A DNA stretch of 64,000 nucleotides, taken from the NCBI GenBank assembly GCA_015179125.1, contig WHVA01000161.1, positions 124,001 through 188,000 on the forward strand, read 5' to 3'. Under the pieces are notes generated by a model. It made no database searches. It had not been told where the DNA came from and worked only from the letters and a program-made list of their open reading frames with translations. The translations under genes and the position numbers were made by a program. Source of the stretch: Gautieria morchelliformis (lineage: Eukaryota > Basidiomycota > Agaricomycetes > Gomphales > Gomphaceae). Positions 12,239 to 24,151 of this stretch are shown here, piece after piece (the stretch's first letter is position 1; each line of letters opens with the position of its first letter).

Positions 12239-12660
12239 TGATACACGACTTATGATTACTAACATTATTCCGGGTCGTAAATACCAGCTGTAGGGTACGG
12301 TACGGACTAAAATTTGCTGTAGCACTAAGCCCGAGTAAATCTCGCAAAAGTCGGAGCAGCGCAGCAAACCAGTCTTTCAAAGCTGTTTCAGATAAGGCTT
12401 GCGATAGGCGTTGTAGCGTGACCCGGGACTATCACGCGTCATATCTGATAGGAGCTGTCTCAGCTAGAGAGTGCTGGTAATTGATTTCGCAGGGCGGAAG
12501 CTTCATTGGCAAGCATGCTCAACATCTGCAGCCTAAATCGAGTCGGCCCCTGGGCTTGATATATCGAGCTCGCTGTTGCCCACGTTCCCCAGCATACTTG
12601 GTCAACGATTGACCAGGTTTACTTATCACGTGAAACCGTCATATCGAGCTGCTGAGTAGC
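12239..12660. other. intergenic region, nothing recognised
   Basis: Between two plus-strand genes. It should hold the terminator of the membrane protein gene and the promoter of the J-domain gene. No RNA gene, repeat or coding signal was found. Confidence 0.5.
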
Positions 12661-13849
12661 ATGCTCTCCTACGTCGTCTCTGGTGAGCTCAGTAGTGCCG
12701 TACTACGCGTCTTGCTCACACCATGCACAGCGACGACGTCTTATCTCAGACCCGCCGTACCGCCTATCCCGTCCTATGACCTCGCGACGCGACCACTGTC
12801 AATACAGGATGACCTCAACATTCCTACGTTCGAGCCTGTTCCCTCTTCCGTTCCACAGCACACAATTATAGACATCGTGCTCCATGAAAATAATCTGTAC
12901 TCCATCCTCGGCGTGCCGCTTTACACCTCTTCCACGACTGCTCTCCGACGTGCCTATTTATCTCGCAGTCGCACCTGTCACCCAGAGTGCGTATTTCCCA
13001 TTATCCGCGTTTAGCTATAATCTCAGTGCCACGTACAGCAAATTCCCAGACTTTCCACCAGCGACACTCGCGTTCCAAAAGGTTTCAGTAGCATATGACA
13101 TTCTGTCTTCTTCCTCTTCCAGACATGCATATGACGCCAAGCTTCGTACTCGTTCTGCCGCGCGTACATTCGACGTGGATGCAGAATCAGAGATATTTGC
13201 GACGGCACGTCCCGCACAGCATGCTCATGACACGTTTTATGGCGTGCTCGGCGCCGTATTTGCTGATTTCATGGAAGGCGATTTTGAGATGATCAGGACG
13301 TTCATAAGTCCGTCCACTTTCTATCGCCTTCAATCTGAATGACCGAGTCCCACCTCACAGGGGCATTAAACGAGGTTAATCCCACACTAAATATGGACGA
13401 AGAGAGCGTGGAATCTCTCATCAACTCATTTCGTGCCCTTCGTGAACTAATCCTTGGTACTTTTATGCTTTTATGCTAAAGCCTCGCTAAGACATAAGCC
13501 TTTAGTTTCACGTACATACGCTCATCTCGTTCATTTGCATCTGCTCCGGTTGCTGGATATTCAACACGACCTCCGGCAGCTACCTTACCTCGACATATGC
13601 GGTCGTCTTCGCCTGACTCTGCAGCTCGCCCGCGTCACGCTTGAAATGCCCGTTGCTGTTGATCGTGCCATATGCGAGCGCGAAGAGGCAAAGGAGCGTG
13701 AAGCGCCTGCACATACTGCACCGGACGGCAGCAGCAGAGGAAGGCGTGTCGGTAGACGTACAAAAGGTGGCATCTTGCCCGCGAAACTGACCACTATCAT
13801 ATGCTGTCTCGTCGTCGTACTCGAGCATAGTGAGCGCGTTCTAAGATGA
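12661..13849 (+). CDS. J-domain (DnaJ-like) co-chaperone with hydrophobic C-terminus
   Basis: The J domain starts with LYSILGVP and RRAYLSRSRTCHP. The catalytic HPD motif is split by an intron: the exon ends in cac cca ga and the next exon begins with c aaa, restoring HPDKFPDFPP. The domain then continues AFQKVSVAYDILSS and ends in HAYDA. Later exons join FEMIRTFI to ALNEVNPTLNMDEESVESL (intron about 13308-13361) and then to a leucine-rich segment from about 13508. The last part contains GGILPAKLT, a hydrophobic stretch and SERVLR. The family acts by stimulating Hsp70 ATPase; the hydrophobic tail suggests membrane association. The start is the first ATG in frame with the J domain and is less certain than the rest. 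Confidence 0.8.
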
Positions 13850-14218
13850 CATTTCCCCATAGCCGCCCTCTTTCCTTGAGGTTCCGTCCAGCATTTCCCA
13901 TTAGATAGACTTGATTATTTTTAGGCTCGGTTCCTTGTGGCACACATGTACTGCGTAGGAGAACAAATCGCATTTTTTCCGTCTTATAAAAAATACACGT
14001 CAGGACTATCACACGTCGAGCTGAGACTATCAAAAACGTTCAAAAAGAAGGCAGCGGCGAGAATGGTAAGGCATAAAGTGGGAGACAGTATCGCAAACAC
14101 GAAGAAGAAATGGGTATACGCTAAGTAATAAGGGCACTGACTGGCAACAACCTACACTCGCATAAACGGTCCGATGCCCTGCTGATCGATCTATTGAATA
14201 AAAAGAGGTCCAAAAACG
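13850..14218. other. 3' region between convergent genes
   Basis: This lies between the stop of the J-domain gene and the stop of the minus-strand transcription factor. It should contain both terminators. Nothing else is recognised. Confidence 0.5.
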
Positions 14219-17200
14219 TCAGTTAGTTATGTCCTCAGCACCCGTGCAGGCGCAGCATCTGGCTGGCCTCCACGCATTGATGATCCCACCACTTACCATG
14301 TTCATCCAAATCTCCATCTGTGGGTTTGCGCCCTGAGGTACAGGCGCATCTTTCTCCTCCTGCACGTAACTGTCTTGACTCGGCGCGCACCCAATCGTAC
14401 CCAAAGGCGCGTAGCCATTGCTAGTCGTGTGCGGGCCAGGGGGGCCCCGCGTCTGTGGTCTACCTTCTATCGGCGGCTGCTCGTTCGGCAAAGGGTAGAA
14501 CCATTGCGGCGGGACTTCTGCGAGGCCTTCTTGTAGTTTGACCGTCCCGCGAGGTCCATTAAAAGGCCCGGCCGCCGCTTGTGGGTAGCTGGTCGTACTC
14601 GCAGCAGCGGTAGAAGGTGTTGCGACCATGGGACTGCCAGGCGTTGCAGAGCCATCAGGTATACTGGCGGTCCATTCCAGTTCTGGCATGAGCATGGGGC
14701 GAGAGGTAGGACCTGCCTGGTGCAGTGGTGCGTCGAACACCTTCTCAGCAAGCTTTGCAATCAGTGGATGACCACCGTTAAGGTCTTTTCGTTCCCACCG
14801 CCATCGGAACCGGGGAAGCATATCCAACGCCATCCAGACGTCTTCGAGGGCTTGCTGCCGCGTGAGCATTTTGCAACTCGACATGTGCCCATATAGAATA
14901 ACCATGGCACTAATGTGCAGTGGAATTGGCGAGACGAAGAATGCGATGTCGGGAAATCGTATCATCTCATTGTGGACAATAATGATATTATGCGATGTCA
15001 CGATAGCTGTAACATGTGGTCAAACGCAGTCGGACTATTTTAAAAATATATGAAAACTAACCATCGTCCAGTGCCTTACTCCTCCGTTCAAAGCTCATTT
15101 CCTTAGAGCTGAATAGGGCACGTAACAGCAAAATTCTTGCGATGCCTATCTTCAGCATAGTAAGTCCTTGATCCTCTGTAATGTCAGCCACAAGTTGTCT
15201 CCGTTCCTCATCCGTCCAGTGTGCCGTCCCGGAGTAATACCTTTGATAATGTGGAGGCAGGGCTGCCTGGCACTCACTGATAGCCTTTATGATTCTCGTG
15301 GCGTGCTTCCAGATAGTGTCGGGTGACTGTTTAATCGGGCCATAGAGGGAGTTGATAATATCTGCCTGTATATCGGCAACGGGCGAGGAGCATCCAAAGT
15401 GCTCGGAGAACTCCGGTGTGGACTTGGGATGCGGCGTATTCGAATCTGCCGGGGAAATTGCGAGTGGGCGACCCAACAGCAACGAAGTGCCGCGGTCATG
15501 CATCATGACAATTGCCCACAAACGGACACGAAGTTCACCCTCGTCCGCCTCGAACGTCTTGCGTTGCACAAACGGATCATGGTGGAGGCCCAATTCGACT
15601 GCGAGGCGCACAAGTCCACCAACTAAACGCCAAAGAGAACGTCCCTGACGCTATTATAAGAAACGAGTGAGTACATGTACAGTCTCGTAACCCTAAAGCA
15701 CGCACTTCCGTGTAAAGATACCATTGCAACAAAATCAAAGCCTGCAAACTTGTAACTGTCACACGTAAATCCGGCTTGACTGCAAGCGCGCGATCAAAAA
15801 ATTCTTCGTGCTCAGGCCAATCCTCAGGCATCAAATTTCTGGCGGCTCGTGGTGATTCCTTGCCTTCTTGAACATCCAAGGAGCAAGCGCGATGATTCAT
15901 CTCTGAAAGTGTTCCAAGTGCGAGGACAATATAGACACTGCAGATGAACCCAGGGTCGTGGTTCACGTTAGCAGTGTACAATGCGTCAAGGTCCGCTTTG
16001 AAGTCATCGCGGTAGAATATTGGGCGATGGAAATTGAGACGGCTGAAGTAGATGTCAACAATCCTATTGACCATTGCCCGATCGCGTGGAAGCCAGATGT
16101 TCATAATTGCAGAAGGCCGCATTTGAGGTGAGGTGACGCTAAGGACAGCACTTCCTCGACGTACCCCAATAGGAATCCAATGGTTCGGTTGGCGCGGAGG
16201 CGAGTCCATCGTGACCTCTCGATCTCTTCCTGAATGTAAAGCACCGACCGCAAGGTCCTCGCGGTCCATGGCACTCGTGCCTTTGATGCATGTGTTCAGA
16301 TTAAACAACATTATAACTTCTCAACCTTACAGGTACTCTCACCCAGCTTAAGATCATTAACAATGGCGGCCGAGACGCCAAAGTTTTTTGCCAGCGCGGA
16401 CGTGCTCGACATGTCATTCGACTGAGGATCTTGACCTTTGATATCACCGGCAGCCGTACTGCTGGTTGGGGACGAGCCAGGAGGCGGCGGATGAGCTTGT
16501 GGCAACTGCGGCCCGATGTGCTGAGTGTGCTGGAAAGCGGGATGGATATGAGGTACATAAACGGGGCCGTAAGGGGCGCCATTTGGGACGCCGTACACCG
16601 CGCCAGGCGGAGGGCCTGGATAAGGCATACCACTCATGGAAACAAACCCTAGAGGTGGGTGAGGCGAGGATTACACTATAGATTGGGGATACATGCCTGG
16701 AGGCGGTGGCGCGCTGAAGTAACGTGAGTAAAGTCCACCTTAAACATCAAAAGAAAACGAACCCGTTGGGCCCTGGATGAGTATAGGGCCCAAAGCCGGG
16801 GGCACAGGAGGATTCACGTCAGGATCAAGTCCCTCGCGTGCCATGATTTCGTCGAGGTTATCGAGGTGAAAGTTGTCGATACGTCTTTTGAGGAGAGCCT
16901 CACATTGAGCAAGTTGCCTCTCTATCTTCTCGGTGTGCCCACGGGGAGTAAGAGTTTGTCGATGCCTGTCTTCTTGGTGGCATCCTGTTCCTGCGTTTGT
17001 GCACGCAGTGCATCTCGGGTGTTTGGAATCACACTTGGAGAATGATGAATAATAAGCAAAACTTGGGTGGCATTGACAATATACCTTGATCTTTTTGGAT
17101 CTACATCGAGCACAGGCTTCATGGGATCTTCTCAGACGCCTGGGCTCCGAGCTGCCTGGTTCCGCGTCCCCATCAGCCTTTGCTTTGCGCTTTCTAGTTG

Positions 17201-17294
17201 GAGCGGGAGGTGCCGGCGGAGTAGCGTCTCCTATTGACGGCGGATGTCCCTGTACAACAGACATATCGGGATGGTGTGCGAGGATATGAGTCAT
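14219..17294 (-). CDS. Zn2Cys6 binuclear-cluster transcription factor
   Basis: A fungal zinc-cluster regulator. The DNA-binding domain begins HEACARCRSKKIK, is cut by an intron, and resumes CDSKHPRCTACTNAGTGC, giving all six cysteines. A basic stretch (TRKRKAKAD) precedes it and a coiled-coil-like dimerisation segment (EKIERQLAQCEALLKRR) follows. A proline-rich linker (APPPPGMYPQ, MPYPGPPPG) spans short exons. The fungal-specific transcription factor domain covers about 15060-16120, with MVNRIVDIYFSRLN, LGTLSEMNHR, GGLVRLAVELGLHHDP and RVRLWAIVMMHDRGTSLLLGRP. The C-terminal tail is low-complexity (P, A, T, S). The start at 17294 is the first in frame; MSVVQGH at 17264 is an alternative. Its targets cannot be told from sequence. 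Confidence 0.9.
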
Positions 17295-17941
17295 GGCTCG
17301 TCGATGACGATGGTTGAGCGACGATGGTGATGGTTAAAAGCAAGTGACAGCAAGGAACGAAAACTGGTAAGTGTGTGTTTTGCAAGCTCAGTGGCGGACT
17401 TTGAATCGTTGCGGCCCGGCATCTTCCGAGCAAAGACTGGTGGGTCTCACAAAGGAGACTTCTCTCCCAACGGATATGTGAAACCCGCGATACGCTCTAC
17501 TTAGTTGCGCGCTTTGGGTCTTTGATGGGGTGCAGGCCCCGCCCACAGCGCACCGCCCTGGAAACTACAAGGAGCTCTAGGAAGTCGAAGTCAAGGTTTT
17601 ATTGGCACGGCCAGTATCACTATCATCTCGAGTGACAGCACAGACGTTACGCTAGACGCTGCGCAGCCGTGAATACATGTCTCGATGGCCCTGAGGCCTG
17701 ACGCTGTGTGGCTCTTAAGACCTATGTCAGGCGACTCGCTTCCTTGATAAGATACCATATGCGTCCGCGCCGAGGTCAATTGGGGGCAAGTTGCAAAGTC
17801 ACTTCCAGGGCTCTGGCTGCCCGCCCATGGGGTAGTGGATAAATTACTGGCTGCCATATTACATGATTTATCCTGTCTATACAGTAATAGTAATATCCTA
17901 CATTCTAGTGAAGGTGGAGGCCACGTAAAAAGCTACCATGA
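17295..17941. other. intergenic region upstream of the zinc-cluster gene
   Basis: About 650 bp between two minus-strand genes. The part near 17295-17590 should be the promoter and leader of the transcription factor gene, and the rest the 3' flank of the VTT-domain gene. An 88-residue minus-strand frame at 17591-17857 has no coding support. Confidence 0.45.
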
Positions 17942-19526
17942 TCAAAGTTCTTCATCCTTGCCCCTGTCCCGGGCCGAAAGGATATCCTCTTCGTCCGAAC
18001 TTTCGACATCTGGTTGGAACTCTGTGTCTTCCTCCTCTTCGTTCTCCATCAGCACTAACCTCGCGTCGCCGTCCACGCCTTCGCCAAGGACAGTAGTTGC
18101 CTTCCTGCCCTTGGGCGCAGCGGCTGGGGCCGATGGCAAAGCTTCATTCTCTAATTCGTCGTCGTCTGCAAAGGCAAATAATGGGGCTTCCCCTTCCACT
18201 TCCGAAGTAGCCGTCCCTGCGTCGACTTGTGCAACGCTCTGAAGCTCCTTCTTCCAGACATATCGCAAGCCGACGGGTATTAGTACTGCAACGACGATGG
18301 CAGCAAGTCCAAAAAAATTCCGCCAGGAAATGAGATGGAAATCATCCGCAGAAGTCATCTCGTCCAGGCCGCTCCCAATAGTGGTGTGGATGACCGTGAC
18401 TCCCAAGATACCTAGCCATGTTGATACCCAAAATGTTGGTATTCCAATCCCAACGTGTGGACAGATGACGTTCACAACCCAGTGAGGGGGGAGAGGTGCA
18501 ATTCTGAGAACATGGAAGTCAGCTCTTGTAAATTCCGGCCATGCAAGACACGAGGTATCAGTCACACTGCCCCTTGACATGGACAACAGTGTGTAGGGAC
18601 CTCGTGCTTACATATAGGTTTGAACGTACCGTAGGACAATGAGAAAACTTATTATGTTGGCACGCTGTGCATCTACCTTGTCGGCCCAACGATCAAGTCG
18701 AGCTTTCCACTTTGGCAGAGCCAGCAGGGCAGGCCCCAAAGCGGCACTTATGAGATAGCAAAGTGTCGCGCCTGAGGCGACAGACTTTGCACAACTTCAT
18801 TAGCCAAACGATGGTAATCATTCACAGAAACACGCACTGTGCAGGCAAGAGGAATGGCACGCGTAACACCCCACACTGCGCCACCAAGGATGGAGAGGTA
18901 CATTGATCCTGGCAAAGAAAACGCTTGTAAGCTGTGGGAACAGGGTTAGGAGGACACCAAAGCCTAGGAGAGGGCGAAACTTGCAACAGATATGTTATGA
19001 CATAACATATGATTATGCGGTAGGGATAAATATCTCTGTATTTCTTGAGGAGCCCATTGAGGGCCTGTAACTCATCGAAGGACTTGGGAATATGAAGGAG
19101 AGGCCTGTCGGCTCTGCGCTACCGTGTTAGCCGTGTTTACACATAGACGGACACCTACTCTTCTAATGTTGGCAATGCCATCCACAGCGTGCCTCCAAGC
19201 ACAAGACAAGACACTACGAACAAAACCGCCATTTTGATGGCTGCATTCCAAAGCGGTCGTCGAAAGGAAGGCACTCCAGGAGAGCGCGGCCAAAACTGCG
19301 GGGAAGCGGGGGTTGAGCCATAATTCCGGGACGTGTTGTTGTGCAATGGGGCCGAAGCGTCTGTGGGAGAGGAAGGCGACGCCGGGTCGTTGATGAGGAT
19401 GGTACGAAGGGTGTAGGAGGAACAGTTTGCATGGGTATGAATAGGGTTGGTGAGTCGAAGGCGGCTAGCTAAGGCCTTGGACTGCGTAGGAGGGACAGGA
19501 GATTCCTCAGACGAACTGGGGGCCAT
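17942..19526 (-). CDS. VTT-domain (TMEM41/Tvp38-like) membrane protein
   Basis: This is a SNARE-associated Golgi protein/VTT family member, closest in pattern to TMEM41/TMEM64. After a polar N-terminus is a transmembrane segment (AVLFVVSCLVLGGTLWMAL). The conserved core follows across short exons: PKSFDELQALNGLLKKYRD, FSLPGSMYLSILGGAVWG, then ASGATLCYLISAALGPALL, DRWADKVDAQRANIISFLIVLR and IAPLPPHWVVN with GIGIPTFWVSTWLGILG. Two further hydrophobic helices precede a long acidic C-terminal tail (EEEEDTEFQPDVESSDEED). The family includes ER lipid scramblases involved in lipid distribution and autophagy; that role here is inference. It is divergent from the ankyrin gene. Confidence 0.85.
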
Positions 19527-19632
19527 GGCGCAGCAGACTGTGCGGATGAACCGGAACCGATGAAGCTTGAAGGCTCGTTGCCTCCACTACTTGTTGTGGG
19601 TGCATGTTGTCATCTGCAGGCCAAGTTACACA
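19527..19632. promoter_or_regulatory. shared promoter between VTT and ankyrin genes
   Basis: 106 bp separate the two outward-facing start codons, so the core promoters of both genes must lie in or very near this stretch. No defined motif was recognised. Confidence 0.5.
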
Positions 19633-20551
19633 ATGCCCGCTGCAACACGAGTAGCGCACCCGAAAAATATCTGGGTCGCCGCTGGAGAAGGCGACATCGG
19701 TCGTGTACAAGTGAGCTCGTCCTCGTCATTGGATACGGCGAGCTTACCGTACATCAAGTAGGAGCTCATCGAAAATGAAGGCGTGTCCTTTCTATGCTAT
19801 TTGTCTGTTTCACACCATGACACGGCACTAGCCCTTTCTGCAAACGTGCCAGATCCTCACACCTACACCCCAATGCATGCCGCTGCCTCTTATGGCCATA
19901 TCAACGTCCTAGAGTACCTCGTGTCAAAGGGTATTCTCACTTGCTTCCCTAACTTTTCCGTAACTCATTACGCTGCGGCAGGTGGTGACGTAAATGTTAA
20001 AGACGACGACGACGAAACACCGCTATTCACCGTTGAGAGTATCGATGTGGCACGCTGGCTAGTAGAGCACGGTGCCAGCTTGGACTGTCGGAATCGAGAG
20101 GGAAACACCGTACGTAGTTTACCTTACGACATGCCTACAGCGTCAACACGAGTCATATTCCATGCAGCCTGCACAACATCTAGCTGAAGAATTTCCTTCA
20201 GTGTCAATATATCTTCACTCGTTAAATCCTTCAGCTCTTCTCCCAGGCACTACCACTCCCACGCCCCAGCCCTCCACTTATAACACTGACCAGATGGCGG
20301 CTCAGCTTACAAATTCCATCCTCACGGATGCACAAGCTATTTTGCAGCGTGCGGAAGCTGAGGGTCGCAACCCAGAAGCTGAGTTGCAAGAAATGGTTGG
20401 AAGGGCGGTTCTAGACGGTGTCGCTACCGGTGCAACCTGGGTGCAGGACGGTATGACAGAGGACGGGGCGGGTGAAGGGCGTCAGAGAAACAGAGAGCAT
20501 GACGATGAACACGATATGAAGAGACCGCGGTTTGATGAGGCGGGTAGATGA
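19633..20551 (+). CDS. ankyrin-repeat protein
   Basis: Starts MPAATRVAHPKNIWVAAGEGD. Ankyrin repeats follow: IGRVQ joined across an intron to ELIENEG, then TYTPMHAAASYGHINVLEYLVSKG, joined by a clean intron (donor after aag g, acceptor gcggcag) to GDVNVKDDDDETPLFTVE, then ARWLVEHGASLDCRNREGNT. A third intron leads to PAQHLAEEFP. The C-terminal part is helical and charged and ends in a basic KRPRFDEAGR. Similar small ankyrin proteins are widespread in fungi, but their partners are mostly unknown. About 18 residues between ENEGVS and NVPDPHTYTP (19789-19842) look like intron sequence, yet I find no GT-AG pair there that keeps the frame. Confidence 0.8.
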
Positions 20552-20718
20552 AGACACACACGTCCACAACTTGGCTGCAGCATTTGTCATGGCGGTTAAA
20601 GCTAACACTAACGTTAATACTGTGCTCAGGCCACTGAATATTACTTAGTAATTGTATGCTTGAGTCATAGTGGACAGAAGTGTAAATGACTCCTCGAGTC
20701 ACGTTCGTCACGCTCAGA

Positions 20719-22251
20719 ATGGCTTCGGAGAACGACACGACCGAAAACACCCTTGTACCAGATGTCGATGATGCTACCTCCGAGGCTACTGAAGAGTTTG
20801 TCGTAGTAGACAGCAAGGATGTGCCGGAATCACCAACAGCATCGGCAACCGAGCCAGCGCCACGGAAGACAGCTAAAGTTGTAGTTGGCGAGTCTGAAGA
20901 TGACGACGACGACGAGACGATCCCGCTAGGAGAAGATAACGATTTTCTGGCAGACTATCCAGATGACACCGAGGCACGTCCCGTGCTTGATCAGCGTGCT
21001 TTTCATATATATCTAATGCTCCCAGAACTCTTCTAGGAGCTTGAGCTCGTGCACTCACGTATCACCTCATGCACCCCACTGAATCTCCCTCGGTTTTCTC
21101 AGCATTTGAAGAAAATATGCCTCCGACAGAATTTTATCTCCATGCTGGAACCAGATGATTTCAAGCCTTTGAACGAGCTTGATGAGCTGGATCTCTACGA
21201 TAATAAAATCAAGGATGTAGGTCAAGCATTGGACACATTGTCGAAGCTCACGTGAGTTATTTTTTACCCATACAGCAGTGGTACAAAGCTGACTACGTCG
21301 CCTAGTGTGCTTGATTTGTCTTTCAACCTCCTCAAAGTGATTCCCGGGTCTTTGGCATCACTCACCTCAATCCAAACAATATACTTTGTTCAAAATAAGA
21401 TCTCCCGAATCCAGAATTTGAATGCAGTTGGATCGACACTCCAAAGTCTCGAACTTGGTGGCAATAGGATTCGGGTGCGTCTACGGCCTCGCTTCCCCTG
21501 GATGATGAGTTCTGTCTTAATTTTTGTCCTCTCAAGACAATTGAGAACTTGGACTCCCTCGTTAACTTACGGGAACTCTGGCTTGGCAAGAACAAAATTA
21601 TGAAACTGCAGGTTATTATCCCAGAATTATCTCCCCTCTGACACTAAGACACCCAGCATAGAATCTAGGATCTCTTAGGCGGCTGCGGGTCCTGTCAATC
21701 CAATCCAACCGTCTGACCAGAATAGAAGGCCTAGAGGAGTTGGTCGAACTGGAGGAACTATACCTTAGCCACAATGGGATAGAGAAGTTGGAAGGGCTTG
21801 AAAAAAATGTAGGACTCACGTCCAAAGCCACTGCTCGACTCTCTAACCACTTCAACCGTAATAGGTGAAGCTCCGAACTCTAGATGCCGGTAATAATCGC
21901 ATACAGGCGTTGGAGAACATCTCACATCTGACATACCTAGAAGAACTCTGGGTAGGACTCTCGAGGAATATTCTTTGCACCTTTTTTAACGCCCCTTGCG
22001 TGTATTTCTAGTTAAACGACAACGCCATCCCAAACCTTCGCGACGTGCAACAGCAACTGGCGCATCTGAAGCACCTGCAAACAGTATATCTCGAGGGAAA
22101 TCCATGTCAAAAGAATGATGTCTCGAATTACAGGCGGAAATTGATCATCGATCTGCCACAAATCTCACAAATCGACGCTACGTACGTGATATTCCCGATC
22201 CACATTACCGGAAGGTTTCTGAAGGTTCCTCCTAGTTTCGTGAAACGTTAG
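20719..22251 (+). CDS. SDS22: SDS22-like leucine-rich repeat regulator of protein phosphatase 1
   Basis: An acidic N-terminus (DDDDDETIPLGEDNDFLADYP) leads into an array of about eleven SDS22-type 22-residue leucine-rich repeats: LKKICLRQNFIS, LDELDLYDNKIKDV, LTVLDLSFNLLKVI, IQTIYFVQNKIS, LQSLELGGNRI, LRELWLGKNKIMKL, LRVLSIQSNRLTRI, LEELYLSHNGIEKL, LRTLDAGNNRIQAL and LEELWLNDNAIPNL. It ends with the LRR cap LQTVYLEGNPCQ...YRRKLIIDLPQISQIDAT. Sds22 binds PP1 and controls its maturation and mitotic activity. The start MASEND at 20719 is chosen; an in-frame ATG at 20686 is possible. The exon after DDTE seems to need either a GC donor or a GT donor nine bases on. The last codons are uncertain: a final intron would give a stop near 22266. 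Confidence 0.9.
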
Positions 22252-22727
22252 CGTCGTGTTGTAGAAACACTTTCTTCATTATGTAATGTGCCCATCACCT
22301 TGGCTGCATTGCAGCCCCTGCATTTCCGGCACATCTTCCGCGGACTATCTGCTTGGCATGTAGTTGTATAACCTCTGGTTGGTGACATCGTATCAACGAT
22401 ACAGCAACTATGTATATAATCCGACTCTAAAGAGAGTGTGAGGCTTTGAGAAAAGAGGAAGGACAAGCAACATCAAAAATCCTGTGAAGAACAGTGCTGT
22501 AGCTGGCGGCATACAGAAAGGAACACCACAATATGAAACTAAATGGAAAACACGCTTGTAGTACACGGCATCCTAGAATATAACCAGTGATGGACAGGGA
22601 TAGAACGTAACGCATCCTATCTCGGTGTACGACGGCTATCAAGAGAGTAAACGATGATGTAAAATGGCAAGGAAATAGCAATAGCTTCAACTGAGATATT
22701 TAAAGGAACCAGCTAGGGATTAATGAA
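22252..22727. other. 3' region between convergent genes
   Basis: Lies between the SDS22 stop and the presumed stop of the Bqt4-like gene. A hydrophobic 87-residue minus-strand frame at 22427-22690 could be an extra last exon of the Bqt4-like gene, but no splice link was found that supports it. Otherwise nothing is recognised. Confidence 0.35.
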
Positions 22728-23984
22728 CTAAGCAGGTTCAGTTGAGGAGCTAAACTTGCGCCAAAGGGAAGACTTACACAGCCCCAAGTCCAACAGCGAA
22801 AGCCAAAGTGCCCCACGCAGCCGCTTTCTGGTGTGCCTGAAGTTGTACCCTCCTCCTCCGGATGACTGCTCGTTCTCCAACTTCCGGTTCCTTGTTGAAG
22901 TCAAAGGAAAGAGGGGGAGTCTCCGCACCTTGGCGCTTTCGGGAGTTGCGGGGCGCTGTGGGGGCACCGGCAGCATCACGCTGCGCCTTGAGATCGGCGA
23001 TGAGCGTTTTCTGCTCTTGAATATCTTGCGCCATATCCGGGACAAGAGCATCTGTGTCATCGTCGCCCTCTAATTCAACGGCAGTTTCATCGGAACCGCC
23101 AGGTGTATGAGTTTCCCGGATCAGCAGAGTGGTAGGTCGTGGTGCTGGGCTTCGACCAGCCTTCCGTGGGGAACTGCGAACAGGCAGCCTGCTATCGGAG
23201 ACAGGCAAGGCCGCTGAGGTGATGGGAGATCCTCGGCGACGTTTAGGGGCTGAGGGTGTCGCGACATCACTGGAGGGTGCACTCTGCGTAACGGTGTTTG
23301 GTGATGCTTTGCTGGATTTTCGATACTCCTGGTTAGGGTCGGGGCGCGCCTCAATCAGCGGTGTCAAGATATGGCCCAAACCATACGCAGGGGCGATGTA
23401 TTGGGCGACGGCGGCACCAACCCAGGTGCCATTAAGCCGCAATTTCGGTATGCCATCTGCACCAGCACTGCCATTCGCCCCAGACACGTCAAAGTTGGCG
23501 CGTACCCATGCCGCTTCAGCCTTCTCATACTCTTCGGACGCGGTGGGAAAAGCGGCTTTGAACATAGTCGTAAGACTGATTGCGCCTGTGTCGTATCGAC
23601 GGAGAATAAACGCGTGACCGGGGTGAGTGGGCTAAGAGAAGTATTATAATCCAAAGGTCGACGCGTTTTACGGGAATAAACGCACCGTTGCAATCTTAAG
23701 CCTCCCTACCTGGAGATGCAGATATTGAACGTCCATCTTGATCAGTGAGAGTCGCGTGTTGGCCGATGAGAAAACGCACCACTATTGTTTGGCCTTCACG
23801 CAAGATTTCCTGAAACTTGACGGGTGGAAGCTTCCCGTCGACTAGGCAGATGTGCGTCAGGTCAAAGCCTATCCTAGCACGATTCAGTCTCACTTTCAGT
23901 AAACTTGGGATTGGCGTAGTGTGTAGGGAGGGTTGGACGGGGATTACCCGTCCGTGGTGCGACAGGAGAAGGATGCGCAACCAT
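22728..23984 (-). CDS. Bqt4-like APSES/KilA-N protein of the inner nuclear membrane
   Basis: Starting at ATG 23984, the first exon (MVAHPSPVAPRTGNPRP) splices cleanly (donor gtgagact, acceptor tgcctag) to IDGKLPPVKFQEILREGQ. The next segments give an APSES/KilA-N fold: VVRFLIGQHATLTDQDG, FILRRYDTGAISLTTMFKAAFP, EKAEAAWVRANFD, PKLRLNGTWVGAAVAQYIA and AYGLGHILTPLIEA. A long disordered S/P/R-rich region follows, then a coiled-coil-like DMAQDIQEQKTLIADLKAQ, and a C-terminal hydrophobic segment (AAAWGTLAFAVGLGAV). This architecture matches fission yeast Bqt4, which tethers telomeres to the nuclear envelope, rather than a cell-cycle APSES factor with ankyrin repeats. The exact C-terminus depends on a final short intron and is uncertain. 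Confidence 0.78.
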
Positions 23985-24151
23985 CTGAGATGATCAAGCT
24001 GTAGGCGGGCAAGTTGGAAGTTGGATGCGCGTGGCAGACACGGTACACGATTTACAACCCGACAGGAGATTTCGGTCTCCGATATACCATTTCCATAACC
24101 GGCAACGCCTCCTTGTTCTTCGACTTGTATATACTCAACGAGTGTAGTTAC

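Noticed and set aside
12960..12995. J-domain with a degenerate HPE motif
   Set aside because: The E comes from reading into the intron; splicing gives the normal HPD.
13585..13860. Open frames of 82-91 residues on the minus strand
   Set aside because: They are antisense to the last exon of the J-domain gene and lack any family features.
22427..22690. Hydrophobic minus-strand frame as a separate membrane protein
   Set aside because: It could be a last exon or 3' UTR of the Bqt4-like gene; no start context, splice link or homology supports an independent gene.
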